DNA of 46,947 nucleotides from positions 1-46,947 of the forward strand of contig CACZPI010000112.1 of assembly GCA_902783005.1 (NCBI GenBank), read 5' to 3'. A program made the translations under genes and the position numbers. This stretch comes from an uncultured Ruminococcus sp. GTDB lineage: Bacteria > Bacillota > Clostridia > Oscillospirales > Ruminococcaceae. Of the stretch, positions 24,030 to 32,588 are shown piece by piece. The stretch's first letter is position 1, and every line of letters begins with the position of its first letter. Under the pieces are notes generated by a model. It saw only the letters and a list, made by a program, of their open reading frames with translations, was not told the DNA's origin and made no database searches.

Positions 24030-25448
24030 TTACTTTCGGATCAATTTGCGGTAAAGCGCGATATACGAATCCGCGGAGGTGCTCCAGCTGAAATCACTGT
24101 CCATCGCACGCTTGACCAGAGCCTTCCATGCATCCGGTTCGTCGTAGCGCTCCTTTGCACGGCGGCATGCATCCAGCATATCGTGCGCATTGTAGGTCTT
24201 GAAGGTGAAGCCATTGCCGTCACCGTCGCCGTCATCCTTGACGGAATCCCGCAGGCCGCCGGTCTCACGAACGATCGGAATGGTACCGTACCGCATCGAG
24301 ATCATCTGTGCCAGTCCGCACGGCTCGCTCTGCGAGGGCATCAGGAACATGTCACAGCCTGCATAGATCTGCTTGGCCAGCTCCGGACGGAATCCGAGTG
24401 TCACGCTGACCTGATCCGGATAACGCCACTGCATTTCAGAGAAGAAATCCTCATAGATCTTCTCGCCGCTGCCAAGGATCGCAAACTTGTACCCGAGGCG
24501 GATGATGTCTTCAAAGACATAACGGATCAGATCAATGCCCTTGTGCGAAACAAAGCGCGTTACAATGCCGATGATCGGCTCGTCACCCTGCTGAAGATTC
24601 AGCTCTTCAAGCAGCGCCTTCTTGCAGTCGAGCTTGCCGGCAGGTGCCTTGCTGCTGAAATTCTTGGCGATCACAGCATCGGTCGCCGGATTGTAGAGCC
24701 CGGTATCAATGCCGTTGAGAATGCCGCAGAGCTTTTCCTGCTTATTCACAAGGATCCGGTCAAGACCATGGGAATACCACGGATCGAGGATCTCCCAGGC
24801 ATAGCTCGGGGAAACCGTTGTGATCTGGTCGGCCGTCTCGATGGCACCCTTCATCATATTGATGGCACCGTCATATTCGAGAATGCCCATATGATACAGC
24901 GGAATGCCCATGACCTCATTGAGCACCTCTCGTCCGTAATTGCCCTGGTACTGGATATTATGAATGGTGAAAACGTGCTTGATGTCCTGGTAGCCCTGCT
25001 GGTATTTGTAGAATACCTGATAGAACACCGGGATCAGCGCAGTCTGCCAGTCATTGCCGTTGATGATGTCCGGACGGAAATCAATGCAGCGCAGCATTTC
25101 CAGAACGGCACGGGAGAAGAATACGAATCGTTCGCAGTCATCATAGAATCCGTAGAGACCTTCTCTTCCGAAATAATACTCATTATCAATGAAGTAGTAG
25201 GTCACACCGTTCCAGATCGCAGTGAAGATACCGCAATACTGCTTACGCCACGAGACATCAACTGTGATGTTCGTCAGAAAGGTGAGCTGTACACGCAGCT
25301 CTGGGCGCATGGTTTTATAAAGCGGGATGACGACCCGGCAGTCATGTCCCTTGCTGTTGATCGCAGCAGGCAGGGATCCGATGACATCTGCCAGACCGCC
25401 CGAGGCTGCAAACGGTACAGCCTCGCTCGCGGCAAACAGTATATTCAT
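24030..25448 (-). CDS. glgA: glycogen synthase (ADP-glucose type)
   Basis: This 472-residue GT5 enzyme adds glucose from ADP-glucose to the growing alpha-1,4 chain. The N-terminal Rossmann half opens with MNILFAASEAVPFAASGGLADVIG; the C-terminal half contains FLMPSQSEPCGLAQ and the RETGGL loop that contact the nucleotide and sugar. In the N-terminal K-x-G-G loop of characterised GlgA the lysine is replaced: the residues before GGL are Ala-Ser. ATG 25448 follows GGAG; a GTG three codons upstream is less likely. It is the last gene of glgB-glgC-glgD-glgA, 33 nt after glgD. Confidence 0.95.
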   Translation of the reverse strand: MNILFAASEAVPFAASGGLADVIGSLPAAINSKGHDCRVVIPLYKTMRPELRVQLTFLTNITVDVSWRKQYCGIFTAIWNGVTYYFIDNEYYFGREGLYGFYDDCERFVFFSRAVLEMLRCIDFRPDIINGNDWQTALIPVFYQVFYKYQQGYQDIKHVFTIHNIQYQGNYGREVLNEVMGIPLYHMGILEYDGAINMMKGAIETADQITTVSPSYAWEILDPWYSHGLDRILVNKQEKLCGILNGIDTGLYNPATDAVIAKNFSSKAPAGKLDCKKALLEELNLQQGDEPIIGIVTRFVSHKGIDLIRYVFEDIIRLGYKFAILGSGEKIYEDFFSEMQWRYPDQVSVTLGFRPELAKQIYAGCDMFLMPSQSEPCGLAQMISMRYGTIPIVRETGGLRDSVKDDGDGDGNGFTFKTYNAHDMLDACRRAKERYDEPDAWKALVKRAMDSDFSWSTSADSYIALYRKLIRK

Positions 25449-25481
25449 TACAGTCACTCCAATTCTATGGGGAGATTAAAG

Positions 25482-26609
25482 TCAGATCTTCGCGTTTTTG
25501 CCGATATACAGCGGGTAGCTTTCAGAGCCCGTCAGTACGCGGCCATCCTGGATCTCAACATTCTTGTCCGTGATGACGCTTGTCAGGGAGCATCCGGCTC
25601 CGATGGTCGTGCCCTGCATCAGAATGCAGTTCTTGACAGTGCTTCCCTTTTCGACCTTGACGCCGCGGAAGAGGATGGAATTCTCCACCGTTCCCTCAAT
25701 GATGCAGCCATCGGCGATCAGGGAGTTGGAAGCCTTGGATTCCAGGCCGTACTTAACAGGGCCGTTGTCACCGATCTTGGTATAGATCGGAGAACCGGGC
25801 TTGAAGAGTGCGTTGCGGTTGTTGGCTTCAAGCAGCGCCATATTGGCTGCATAGTAGCTTCTCACGGAATCAATGCGGGAGAAGTAGCCCTCAAATTCAT
25901 AACCCATGAAATTGAATTCCTTGCAGCGTGCCTGGAGGCAGTCACGGATGAAGCTGTATTCATTGCGTGCAGCAGATTCCTTGACGAGCTTTGCCAGGAA
26001 ATCCTTGCGCATTACATACATATCCAGTGCAATGGTGCACTCCCCTGCCATCTGCGGGTCGATCAGCACGGACTGAATGCGTCCCTCGGCATCCATTTCC
26101 AGCACATCCACGCAGGCACCGGAATCCTCGGTGTAGAAATACTTGCCGTATACTGCGGTAATATCTGCGCCGGATTCGATGTGCTGCTTGATGACGTCCT
26201 CGAAATTGATGTTGCAGACGTAGTCGCAGTCAGAGAGGACAACGTATTCACACTTGGAATGTCCTACATAGCTCCAGACATTGTTCAGAGCTTCCAGACG
26301 GCCTCTGTAAACGCCGTCGGCAGTCTTCTGAGAGAACGGCGGCAGTAAATGCAGACCGCCCTTCTTGCGGGCCAGATCCCATTCGCGTCCGGTTCCCAGA
26401 TGGTCGAGCAGAGAGCCGTAATTCGACTTGGTGATGACACCGACCTCGGTAATGCCGGAATTCACCATATTCGAGAGCGGGAAGTCGATCAGACGGTATC
26501 TTCCGCCGAACATGACAGATCCCATTGTTCTCTGCTTCGTCAGTTCTACTACAGTCGAATCATGCAGTGATGCAAAGATCAGACCGAGTACATTATTATT
26601 TACGCCCAT
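25482..26609 (-). CDS. glgD: glucose-1-phosphate adenylyltransferase, GlgD subunit
   Basis: This 375-residue protein is the GlgD partner of ADP-glucose pyrophosphorylase. It has the nucleotidyltransferase fold (RYRLIDFPLSNMVNSGI) and a C-terminal left-handed beta-helix with hexapeptide-like repeats (IIEGTVENSILFRGV, TVKNCILMQGT). The catalytic loop seen in GlgC ([10 protein letters not shown]) is here LSDCDYVCNINF, and the N-terminal GxGTR-type loop is lost (LGLIFASLHD), so it is probably non-catalytic and modulates GlgC, as known for Firmicute GlgCD enzymes. ATG 26609 (MGVNNNVLG) follows AAGGAGG. It lies 59 nt after glgC and 33 nt before glgA. Confidence 0.94.
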   Translation of the reverse strand: MGVNNNVLGLIFASLHDSTVVELTKQRTMGSVMFGGRYRLIDFPLSNMVNSGITEVGVITKSNYGSLLDHLGTGREWDLARKKGGLHLLPPFSQKTADGVYRGRLEALNNVWSYVGHSKCEYVVLSDCDYVCNINFEDVIKQHIESGADITAVYGKYFYTEDSGACVDVLEMDAEGRIQSVLIDPQMAGECTIALDMYVMRKDFLAKLVKESAARNEYSFIRDCLQARCKEFNFMGYEFEGYFSRIDSVRSYYAANMALLEANNRNALFKPGSPIYTKIGDNGPVKYGLESKASNSLIADGCIIEGTVENSILFRGVKVEKGSTVKNCILMQGTTIGAGCSLTSVITDKNVEIQDGRVLTGSESYPLYIGKNAKI

Positions 26610-26668
26610 ATCAGAGCCTCCTTGTATTAACTGTAGAATCTCAGAACGACCGGTAACAGCTACCGATC

Positions 26669-27871
26669 TCAAACGTCCTCCGAAATGATCTCCTTCGGAA
26701 GCACGGCCTTATTCTCGGAAATCGTTACGTTGTGACCGACTACGGCAATGCCCCAGTCATCGCGGTTCTCAACGGATTCCGGTGTGCAGCCGATGGTTGC
26801 ACCGGATTCCACAACGCAATTCTCACCGACGATCGCATACTCTACCCTTGCACCGGACTTGACAACCGTGCCCGGCATCAGGATCGAATAATTGACAACT
26901 GCCCCCTCCTCGATGGTAACACCGGAGAAGATCACAGAGAAATCAACTTCACCGCTGATGGAGGAGCCCTCGGTAATCATGGAGTTCTCGATCTTGGCGG
27001 TTTCGCCGATGTACTGCGGCGGCATGTTGTTGTGGCGTGCATAGACCTTCCACTCCGGATCATACAGATCAAGCGGCACAGACGGGCTGAGCAGATCCAT
27101 GTTGGCTTCCCACAGGGAATCGAGGGTGCCGACATCCTTCCAGTAGCCGTCAAAGGTATAGGCAAACAGGCGTTCATTATTGGCAAGCATCGCCGGAATG
27201 ATATCCTTACCGAAATCCTTCGAGCCGGTATTGGCATTCTCATTCTCGATCAGATACTTCTTCAGCTTCTTCCATGTAAAGCAGTAAATACCCATAGAGG
27301 CCAGCGTAGACTCCGGCTCCTTGGGCTTCTCTGTAAAGCGAACCACGCGGTTCTCTGCATCTACTGTCATGATACCGAAGCGGGAGGCCTCCTCCATCGG
27401 TACATTGATCACGGCGATGGTGCCGTCGGATTCATTCTTTTCATGGAATTCCACAAGCTTGGAGTAATCCATCTTGTAGATATGGTCACCGCCGAGCACG
27501 ATCACATATTCCGGATCATAGCGCTCGATAAACCGCATGTTCTGATAGATCGCATTGGCTGTGCCCTGGAACCAGTCAGCACCCTCCTTCGTCTCGAACG
27601 GAGACAGCACATGCACACCGCCGTACATTCTGTCGAGATCCCACGGCTGACCGTTGCCGATGTACTCATTGAGCACGAGCGGCTGGTACTGTGTCAGGAC
27701 GCCGACAGTGTCGATGCCGGAATTGGTGCAGTTGGAAAGAGCAAAGTCGATAATACGATACTTACCGCCATACGGTACTGCCGGCTTCGCCACATTCTGC
27801 GTCAGGGCATACAGTCTGCTTCCCTGTCCGCCAGCCAGCAGCATTGCGATGACTTTTTTCTTTGCATTCAT
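26669..27871 (-). CDS. glgC: glucose-1-phosphate adenylyltransferase, catalytic subunit
   Basis: This 400-residue enzyme makes ADP-glucose from ATP and glucose 1-phosphate, the committed step of glycogen synthesis. The N-terminal nucleotide loop [16 protein letters not shown] is intact, as are [19 protein letters not shown], the catalytic [12 protein letters not shown] and the glucose-phosphate site [11 protein letters not shown]. The C-terminal beta-helix holds repeats such as [23 protein letters not shown] 27871 ([10 protein letters not shown]) follows AGGAGG; a longer frame to 27895 has no ribosome site. It is separated from glgB by 107 nt containing a long stem structure, while the gaps to glgD and glgA are short. 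Confidence 0.96.
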   Translation of the reverse strand: MNAKKKVIAMLLAGGQGSRLYALTQNVAKPAVPYGGKYRIIDFALSNCTNSGIDTVGVLTQYQPLVLNEYIGNGQPWDLDRMYGGVHVLSPFETKEGADWFQGTANAIYQNMRFIERYDPEYVIVLGGDHIYKMDYSKLVEFHEKNESDGTIAVINVPMEEASRFGIMTVDAENRVVRFTEKPKEPESTLASMGIYCFTWKKLKKYLIENENANTGSKDFGKDIIPAMLANNERLFAYTFDGYWKDVGTLDSLWEANMDLLSPSVPLDLYDPEWKVYARHNNMPPQYIGETAKIENSMITEGSSISGEVDFSVIFSGVTIEEGAVVNYSILMPGTVVKSGARVEYAIVGENCVVESGATIGCTPESVENRDDWGIAVVGHNVTISENKAVLPKEIISEDV

Positions 27872-27893
27872 AATAATCCTCCTAATTGTAAAC

Positions 27894-27954
27894 ATCCGAC
27901 CCGGCGCTCACTGCATGATCGTCATTTCTGTATCGGTTTGGCACCGGATCGGAT
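27894..27954 (-). other. long stem-loop in the glgB-glgC gap
   Basis: In the transcript, ATCCGATCCGGTGC (27954-27941) pairs over 14 bp with GCGCCGGGTCGGAT (27907-27894), with two G-U pairs and a 33-nt loop. No T-run follows, so it is not a classical terminator. It ends about 10 nt before the glgC ribosome site and may set mRNA stability or partial read-through between glgB and glgCDA. Confidence 0.6.
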
Positions 27955-27978
27955 AAAATAGAGCATTGCTCAGGCGTG

Positions 27979-29949
27979 TCAGGATTTCTTACCTGCATCC
28001 TTCTTCGCCTTGTTCTCCGCGACCTCATCGGCCAGTGCCGCCAGGCTCTTCTTGCGTTTCTTCGGAAGAACGCGCTTGAGGTACAGCACAGACAGCGCCG
28101 GAAGTGTCAGGGAGATGCACTGGTCAAAGCCGTGCATGCCAAAATCAATGGTCTCATAGGACCTGAGCGCCAGACCCATGCCGCCGAATTTCTCATCGTC
28201 GGTACTGAACAGCAGCTCATACTTGCCCTCGAAAGGCACACCGATCTTGTAATCCTCGCGGGTAACGGGGACAAAGTTGCAGACTGCAATGATCTCGCTG
28301 CCGTCATCCGCAATGCGGCGGAACGCGATCACGCTCTGCTTGTAGTCATCGTGGGAGATCCAAGAGAAGCCGCCCCAGGAATCGTCATTGTCCCAGAGAG
28401 CCGGCGTCTTGAGATACAGCGCATTGAGTGCAGCGACATAATCCTGCGTCTGCTTGTGCTCCTTCTGATCGAGCAGCTCCCAGTCAAGCTGGCTCTCGTA
28501 ATTCCACTCGTTGCGCTGTGCAAATTCCTGACCCATGAAGAGCATCTTCTTGCCGGGATGCGCCATCATATATGCCAGGAATGCACGGTAGGACGCAAAC
28601 TTGTCCATTTCAAAGCCGGGCATCTTCCCGATCATGGAGCACTTGCCGTATACGATCTCATCGTGCGAGATCGGCAGGATGTAGTTCTCCGAGAAGCAGT
28701 AGAAGAACGAGAAGGTCAGCTTGTCATGGTTGAATGCGCGGTAGATCGGATCGAGGGACATATAGGACAGCATGTCATTCATCCAGCCCATGTTCCATTT
28801 GAAGTTGAAGCCAAGTCCGCCGATATCGGTCGGCTTTGTCACCAGCGGCCATGCGGTGGACTCTTCAGCGATCATCAGGACATCCGGATGCTTGGCAAAG
28901 ACAGCCTCATTGAGGTGGCGGAAGAATTCCACTGCCTCGAGGTTCTCGTTGCCGCCGTTGACATTGGCCGTCCACTCGCCGTCTCTCCGGTCATAGTCGA
29001 GGTACAGCATGGAAGCCACGGCATCCACGCGCAGTCCGTCAAGGTGGAATTCATCGAGCCAGTAGCATGCACTGGAAATCAGGAACGAGCACACCTCGCC
29101 CTTGCCGTAGTCAAAGACTCTGGTGCCCCAGCTCTTGTGTTCCATCTTCTTCGGATCCGTGTATTCGTAGCAGCAGGTGCCGTCGAATTCATACAGACCG
29201 TGAGCATCCTTCGGGAAGTGCGCCGGTACCCAGTCCAGGATCACGCCGATGCCGGCCTGATGGAACAGGTCGATCATCTCACGGAACTGGTCGGGCGTGC
29301 CGTAGCGCGATGTCGGTGCAAAGTAGCCTGTCACCTGATAGCCCCAGGAACCGTCAAACGGATATTCCGTCAGCGGCATGAATTCGATGTGCGTATATGC
29401 CATCTTCTTCATATAGGGCACCATCTGCTTGGCAAAGGAGACATAGTCCGGCGTTGTGCCGTCCGGGTTATGCCGCCAGGAATCGAGATGCACCTCGTAG
29501 ATGTTCATGGGCCGCTTGTAGACGACCTGCTTTTTCTTTTCCTCAAACCATGCGGCGTCCTTCCACTCGTAGCTGCTCTCGTAAATTTTCGAGGCAGTTG
29601 CCGGGCGGGTCTCATAATGTGCGCCGTAGGGATCGGATTTCATCAGAAATTCGCCTTTTTGTGTTTCGATGCAGTACTTGTACGCATCAAACTGCTGCAG
29701 TCCGGGAATGATCGCCTCCCAGACTCCATCCGCAATGAGCACCATGTGATGCGCCTCACGGTTCCAGTCGTTGAAATCACCAACAACGGAAACGCTCACG
29801 GCATTCGGTGCCCAGACACGGAAACGGTGTTTCTTTTCACCGTCCTCCTCGATGGGGTGTGCGCCAAAGAATTTGTAGCTTTCACTGTTCTTTCCCTGAT
29901 AGAATAAATAGAGCGGGAAATCATTTGGGTTGTTCGTATTTGAGTTCAT
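27979..29949 (-). CDS. glgB: 1,4-alpha-glucan branching enzyme
   Basis: This 656-residue GH13 enzyme creates the alpha-1,6 branches of glycogen. A CBM48 domain (RFRVWAPNAVSVSVVGDFNDW) precedes the catalytic barrel. The barrel motifs are present: VILDWVPAHF, DGLRVDAVASML with the nucleophile Asp, MIAEEST with the acid/base Glu, and LPISHDEIVYG with the third acidic residue. The C-terminal all-beta domain ends in a Lys/Ala-rich tail. It is shorter than E. coli GlgB because the second N-terminal module is missing, as in many Firmicutes. ATG 29949 follows GGGGGG; upstream in-frame codons overlap the promoter. It is the first gene of the glycogen operon. Confidence 0.96.
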   Translation of the reverse strand: MNSNTNNPNDFPLYLFYQGKNSESYKFFGAHPIEEDGEKKHRFRVWAPNAVSVSVVGDFNDWNREAHHMVLIADGVWEAIIPGLQQFDAYKYCIETQKGEFLMKSDPYGAHYETRPATASKIYESSYEWKDAAWFEEKKKQVVYKRPMNIYEVHLDSWRHNPDGTTPDYVSFAKQMVPYMKKMAYTHIEFMPLTEYPFDGSWGYQVTGYFAPTSRYGTPDQFREMIDLFHQAGIGVILDWVPAHFPKDAHGLYEFDGTCCYEYTDPKKMEHKSWGTRVFDYGKGEVCSFLISSACYWLDEFHLDGLRVDAVASMLYLDYDRRDGEWTANVNGGNENLEAVEFFRHLNEAVFAKHPDVLMIAEESTAWPLVTKPTDIGGLGFNFKWNMGWMNDMLSYMSLDPIYRAFNHDKLTFSFFYCFSENYILPISHDEIVYGKCSMIGKMPGFEMDKFASYRAFLAYMMAHPGKKMLFMGQEFAQRNEWNYESQLDWELLDQKEHKQTQDYVAALNALYLKTPALWDNDDSWGGFSWISHDDYKQSVIAFRRIADDGSEIIAVCNFVPVTREDYKIGVPFEGKYELLFSTDDEKFGGMGLALRSYETIDFGMHGFDQCISLTLPALSVLYLKRVLPKKRKKSLAALADEVAENKAKKDAGKKS

Positions 29950-29974
29950 AGCCTCTTCCCCCCTTATACAATAT

Positions 29975-30003
29975 ATTTTACCAGAAACAAAGCCGTTTTT
30001 CAA
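29975..30003 (-). promoter_or_regulatory. promoter of the glycogen operon
   Basis: Minus strand TTGAAA (30003-29998), 17 bp, TAAAAT (29980-29975). No terminator is visible between spoIIE and this promoter, so read-through from spoIIE may also reach glgB. Confidence 0.8.
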
Positions 30004-30081
30004 GCATTTTCCGGTAGGTGCTGAAAAATTCATATGTTTCGTAGATTTTGCGGACTATCATTTGTGCAACATTACCATATT

Positions 30082-32370
30082 TTATGGATTGTTAACCACA
30101 ATTTGCCCTTCTTTTACGGGTGCCGGAGCCGCTTCGTTTGTCGAATTCGACAGATTCGACAGTGTTACCTTTCCGACGATCACCGTCACGTCATCCCGGC
30201 AGACACCGCCGTGAAATACCGGTGCTTTGGCAAGGATCTCGGCTGCTGCCTGCGCAGGCTCCGGATGCCGGAGGAGCACCTCGCGGATGTAGGGATATTC
30301 CGCTTCGCTGATGCCGTCAGAGGTCATGACGATCAGATCCTCCTCCATCCCGAACAGCCGCCGCTTTCCGGGGGCTGCATCGGTCATGATCCCGACCGGA
30401 AAGCTCTCCGCAGTAATGCGGTGCAGACGTCCGTGATGCCAGAATAATGTCGGAGATGCGCCTGATTTCCAGAGAGACATTTCTCCCGAATCGGCATCCA
30501 TCTGCAAGACATCGAGCGTCGCGAAATTCTCCGTATTCGTCTCCGCCATCAAAAGCGTATTGACCAGGCGGATCGCCGTTGCGGCCGGCATTTCGCTGCA
30601 TACCATCCGCCGGAACGTGCGCACGGCAATTCGTGCTGCCAGAGATGCCGTGCTCCCGCTGCCCATCCCGTCAGACAGCACCAGATAGCTGTTCCCGGCG
30701 CTGTCACAGAAGGCATCTGCATGGTCGCCGCAGCGTTCATAGGACGGTGCATGGACGCTGACGGTTTCCTGCTCAAGCCGGTAGGCCGGCACCTCACAGA
30801 AGCAGTAACGGATCGTATCCCCGTGCTGCACCTGCATGGAAAGGAGCGGTGTGCCGAGCTGCCGCTGCAGGAGCTTTTGCACAGCCGCTTCCGGAAATGC
30901 CGTTTGCCGGGTGTAGATCTCCGCCGCATAGCGTCCCCTGCGCAGCCGGTACACATAACAGGACGCTTCCTCGCAGGCACAGCGCCGCAGAATGCCCCGG
31001 AGTGCCTGTGTCTCCGGAATGCAGCACTGACGCATGCGTCTTCCGGCACAATCCCCGGCAAGATCACCGAGCAGATGCAGATATTCCAGCGTTACCGAGC
31101 GGCTCTGGAGGACATGGACACGCTGCATCTGCATCAGGGCATTCTTATGGGCTGCACCGGTCATTGCGCTGAGCAGGCGGCTGCGGCGGATACAGTTGTC
31201 CAGAACCGGATGTCCGGAATTGCGCTCCGGTTCATGCAAAAGCTGCCGGAAGGCGCGTTCCGTCAGCTCCTGACGCAGCTTCCAGCAATACGTACAATTC
31301 TTGCAGTCGGCACAGATCTGCGCACGGACAGATGCGACCGGGTCGGCAGGCACCGCGACCGTCAGCCGCGACATGACAGCCGATGCCTCCTCGCGCAGCT
31401 CCTGTACCGCAGCGCCAAGCATCTGCTCCTGTCTGGCAAGGCAGCTCTGGCTGATCGGATCATCCTGCGAAAGCATCAGATACCGGTACAGCTCCACCGG
31501 GGATGCCAGCGCATAGATGCCGCAGGCGGCCAGCACCTCCACAAAGACCTTGGCGATCCCGCGGCTTCCGTCAAGCACCCCGGCACTCAGCATCTGCATG
31601 ACAAAGAATACCGGGATCCATAACGCCTGCGGGAGCCGGACAAGAAATCCCGCCAGCATTGCGGTCACAGGCAGAAACAGCATCGGCATGCCGAGGCGGA
31701 CGCTGCACAGGGCGGTGCCGCATGCGGTCAATGCGCCGCACAGCGTTCCACCTTTTTCGGAAAACTGCCGTGCGCAGAGCATGGTGAAGGCGATCCCGAT
31801 GCAGCGTCCCACATTGATCCATGAAAAATCGGCGCCGCACAGTGCCGTGATGCCAAGCAGATAGCAGACCGCATAGGTGAAGCGCCGTCCGGGATCCAGA
31901 GAAATTCTCCGGTTTTCCCGGAGTGACTGCCACCCGTCCGCCAGGAAATACGCGGCGATACCCGTCAGCACGGATTCGAGCAGATACACCGGCAGATTCC
32001 CGGCACGCGGATAGATGACCAGATCCAGCAGCGCCCCTGCCGCCGTGCAGGACAAAGCAGTCATCACGCCCAGCACATGCGGGGAATACGTTTCCCGGAA
32101 CAGGATCCGGACGCCGACAACCGCTGTCAGCGCTGCCAGCAGGAATTGCAGTCCCGGCGCCGCATCCTCCGTGATATAGGCGATCAGGCTTCCAAGCAGA
32201 ATGGCGCCGCCGTAGACCGGATGACAGATGCCCGCTACGGCTGCCGCCAATGGTGATGCCACACCGCTGACTGTTCCGGATGCCAGCAAAAATCCGCTCC
32301 CCGCTGCGATCACAAACAGCAGCGGCATGACCACCCATTCGCTTCGCAGCAGCCCTCCGATTCGTTTCAT
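30082..32370 (-). CDS. spoIIE: stage II sporulation protein E (PP2C phosphatase)
   Basis: This 762-residue membrane phosphatase dephosphorylates the anti-anti-sigma factor SpoIIAA so that sigma-F becomes active in the forespore. The first 300 residues are hydrophobic, with about ten membrane segments, followed by a linker (about 300-520) with a cysteine cluster (CADCKNCTYC, then CACEEASC), and a C-terminal PP2C domain. The metal-binding motif VLSDGMGSGSTAS is near residue 566, with TSDGISE and CRDDVTVIVG further on. Size and order match SpoIIE well. ATG 32370 follows GGGGAGG. The long-spacer promoter (32405-32437) supports sporulation control. In Bacillus, spoIIE stands alone near tRNA genes; here its neighbours are the glycogen operon and a HipA-like unit. 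Confidence 0.93.
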   Translation of the reverse strand: MKRIGGLLRSEWVVMPLLFVIAAGSGFLLASGTVSGVASPLAAAVAGICHPVYGGAILLGSLIAYITEDAAPGLQFLLAALTAVVGVRILFRETYSPHVLGVMTALSCTAAGALLDLVIYPRAGNLPVYLLESVLTGIAAYFLADGWQSLRENRRISLDPGRRFTYAVCYLLGITALCGADFSWINVGRCIGIAFTMLCARQFSEKGGTLCGALTACGTALCSVRLGMPMLFLPVTAMLAGFLVRLPQALWIPVFFVMQMLSAGVLDGSRGIAKVFVEVLAACGIYALASPVELYRYLMLSQDDPISQSCLARQEQMLGAAVQELREEASAVMSRLTVAVPADPVASVRAQICADCKNCTYCWKLRQELTERAFRQLLHEPERNSGHPVLDNCIRRSRLLSAMTGAAHKNALMQMQRVHVLQSRSVTLEYLHLLGDLAGDCAGRRMRQCCIPETQALRGILRRCACEEASCYVYRLRRGRYAAEIYTRQTAFPEAAVQKLLQRQLGTPLLSMQVQHGDTIRYCFCEVPAYRLEQETVSVHAPSYERCGDHADAFCDSAGNSYLVLSDGMGSGSTASLAARIAVRTFRRMVCSEMPAATAIRLVNTLLMAETNTENFATLDVLQMDADSGEMSLWKSGASPTLFWHHGRLHRITAESFPVGIMTDAAPGKRRLFGMEEDLIVMTSDGISEAEYPYIREVLLRHPEPAQAAAEILAKAPVFHGGVCRDDVTVIVGKVTLSNLSNSTNEAAPAPVKEGQIVVNNP
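30139..30161. promoter_or_regulatory. three perfect Spo0A boxes in 23 bp
   Basis: TGTCGAA at 30139-30145 is directly joined to TTCGACA (the same box inverted) at 30146-30152, with another TTCGACA at 30155-30161. They lie in the last 27 codons of spoIIE, about 136 bp upstream of the glgB -35. Part of the cluster arises from a 9-bp tandem repeat encoding LSN-LSN, so a coding explanation exists. Confidence 0.45.
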
Positions 32371-32404
32371 GTGAATCCTCCCCTTTGTTTTGGTCTTTTC
32401 TACT

Positions 32405-32437
32405 ATTATACCAGAACCGGCCAGCGGCTTTTGTCAA
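32405..32437 (-). promoter_or_regulatory. spoIIE promoter with a 21-bp spacer
   Basis: Minus strand TTGACA (32437-32432) and extended TGG-TATAAT (32410-32405) are 21 bp apart. Bacillus subtilis spoIIE and spoIIG promoters have this abnormal spacing and need Spo0A. The -35 is embedded in TTTTGACAAAA, which contains TGTCAAA, one base from the 0A box TGTCGAA. Confidence 0.75.
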
Positions 32438-32542
32438 AACAGCGTGCGGAGGATGGGAGATTTGCGGAGAGGATGTGCTATTTCCTGCGTTCGCGGCGGT
32501 TTCCCAATGGAAAATAATGCCCCGTGATTCCCGAAACGAATC

Positions 32543-32572
32543 GTTCCCCGCAGCACGGCGGCCGCAGGGAAC
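32543..32572 (-). terminator. possible terminator after the AlkZ-related gene
   Basis: Minus strand arms GTTCCCTGCGGC and GCTGCGGGGAAC (two G-T pairs) form a 12-bp stem, but only a weak T content (GATTCGTTTC) follows. It lies between the AlkZ-related gene and the spoIIE promoter. Confidence 0.4.
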
Positions 32573-32588
32573 CATTTGAAAAATAATA

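Noticed and set aside
24183..27961. Long plus-strand open frames opposite glgA, glgD and glgC
   Set aside because: They lie fully antisense to unmistakable enzymes and show no protein motifs; the same codon-bias effect explains them.
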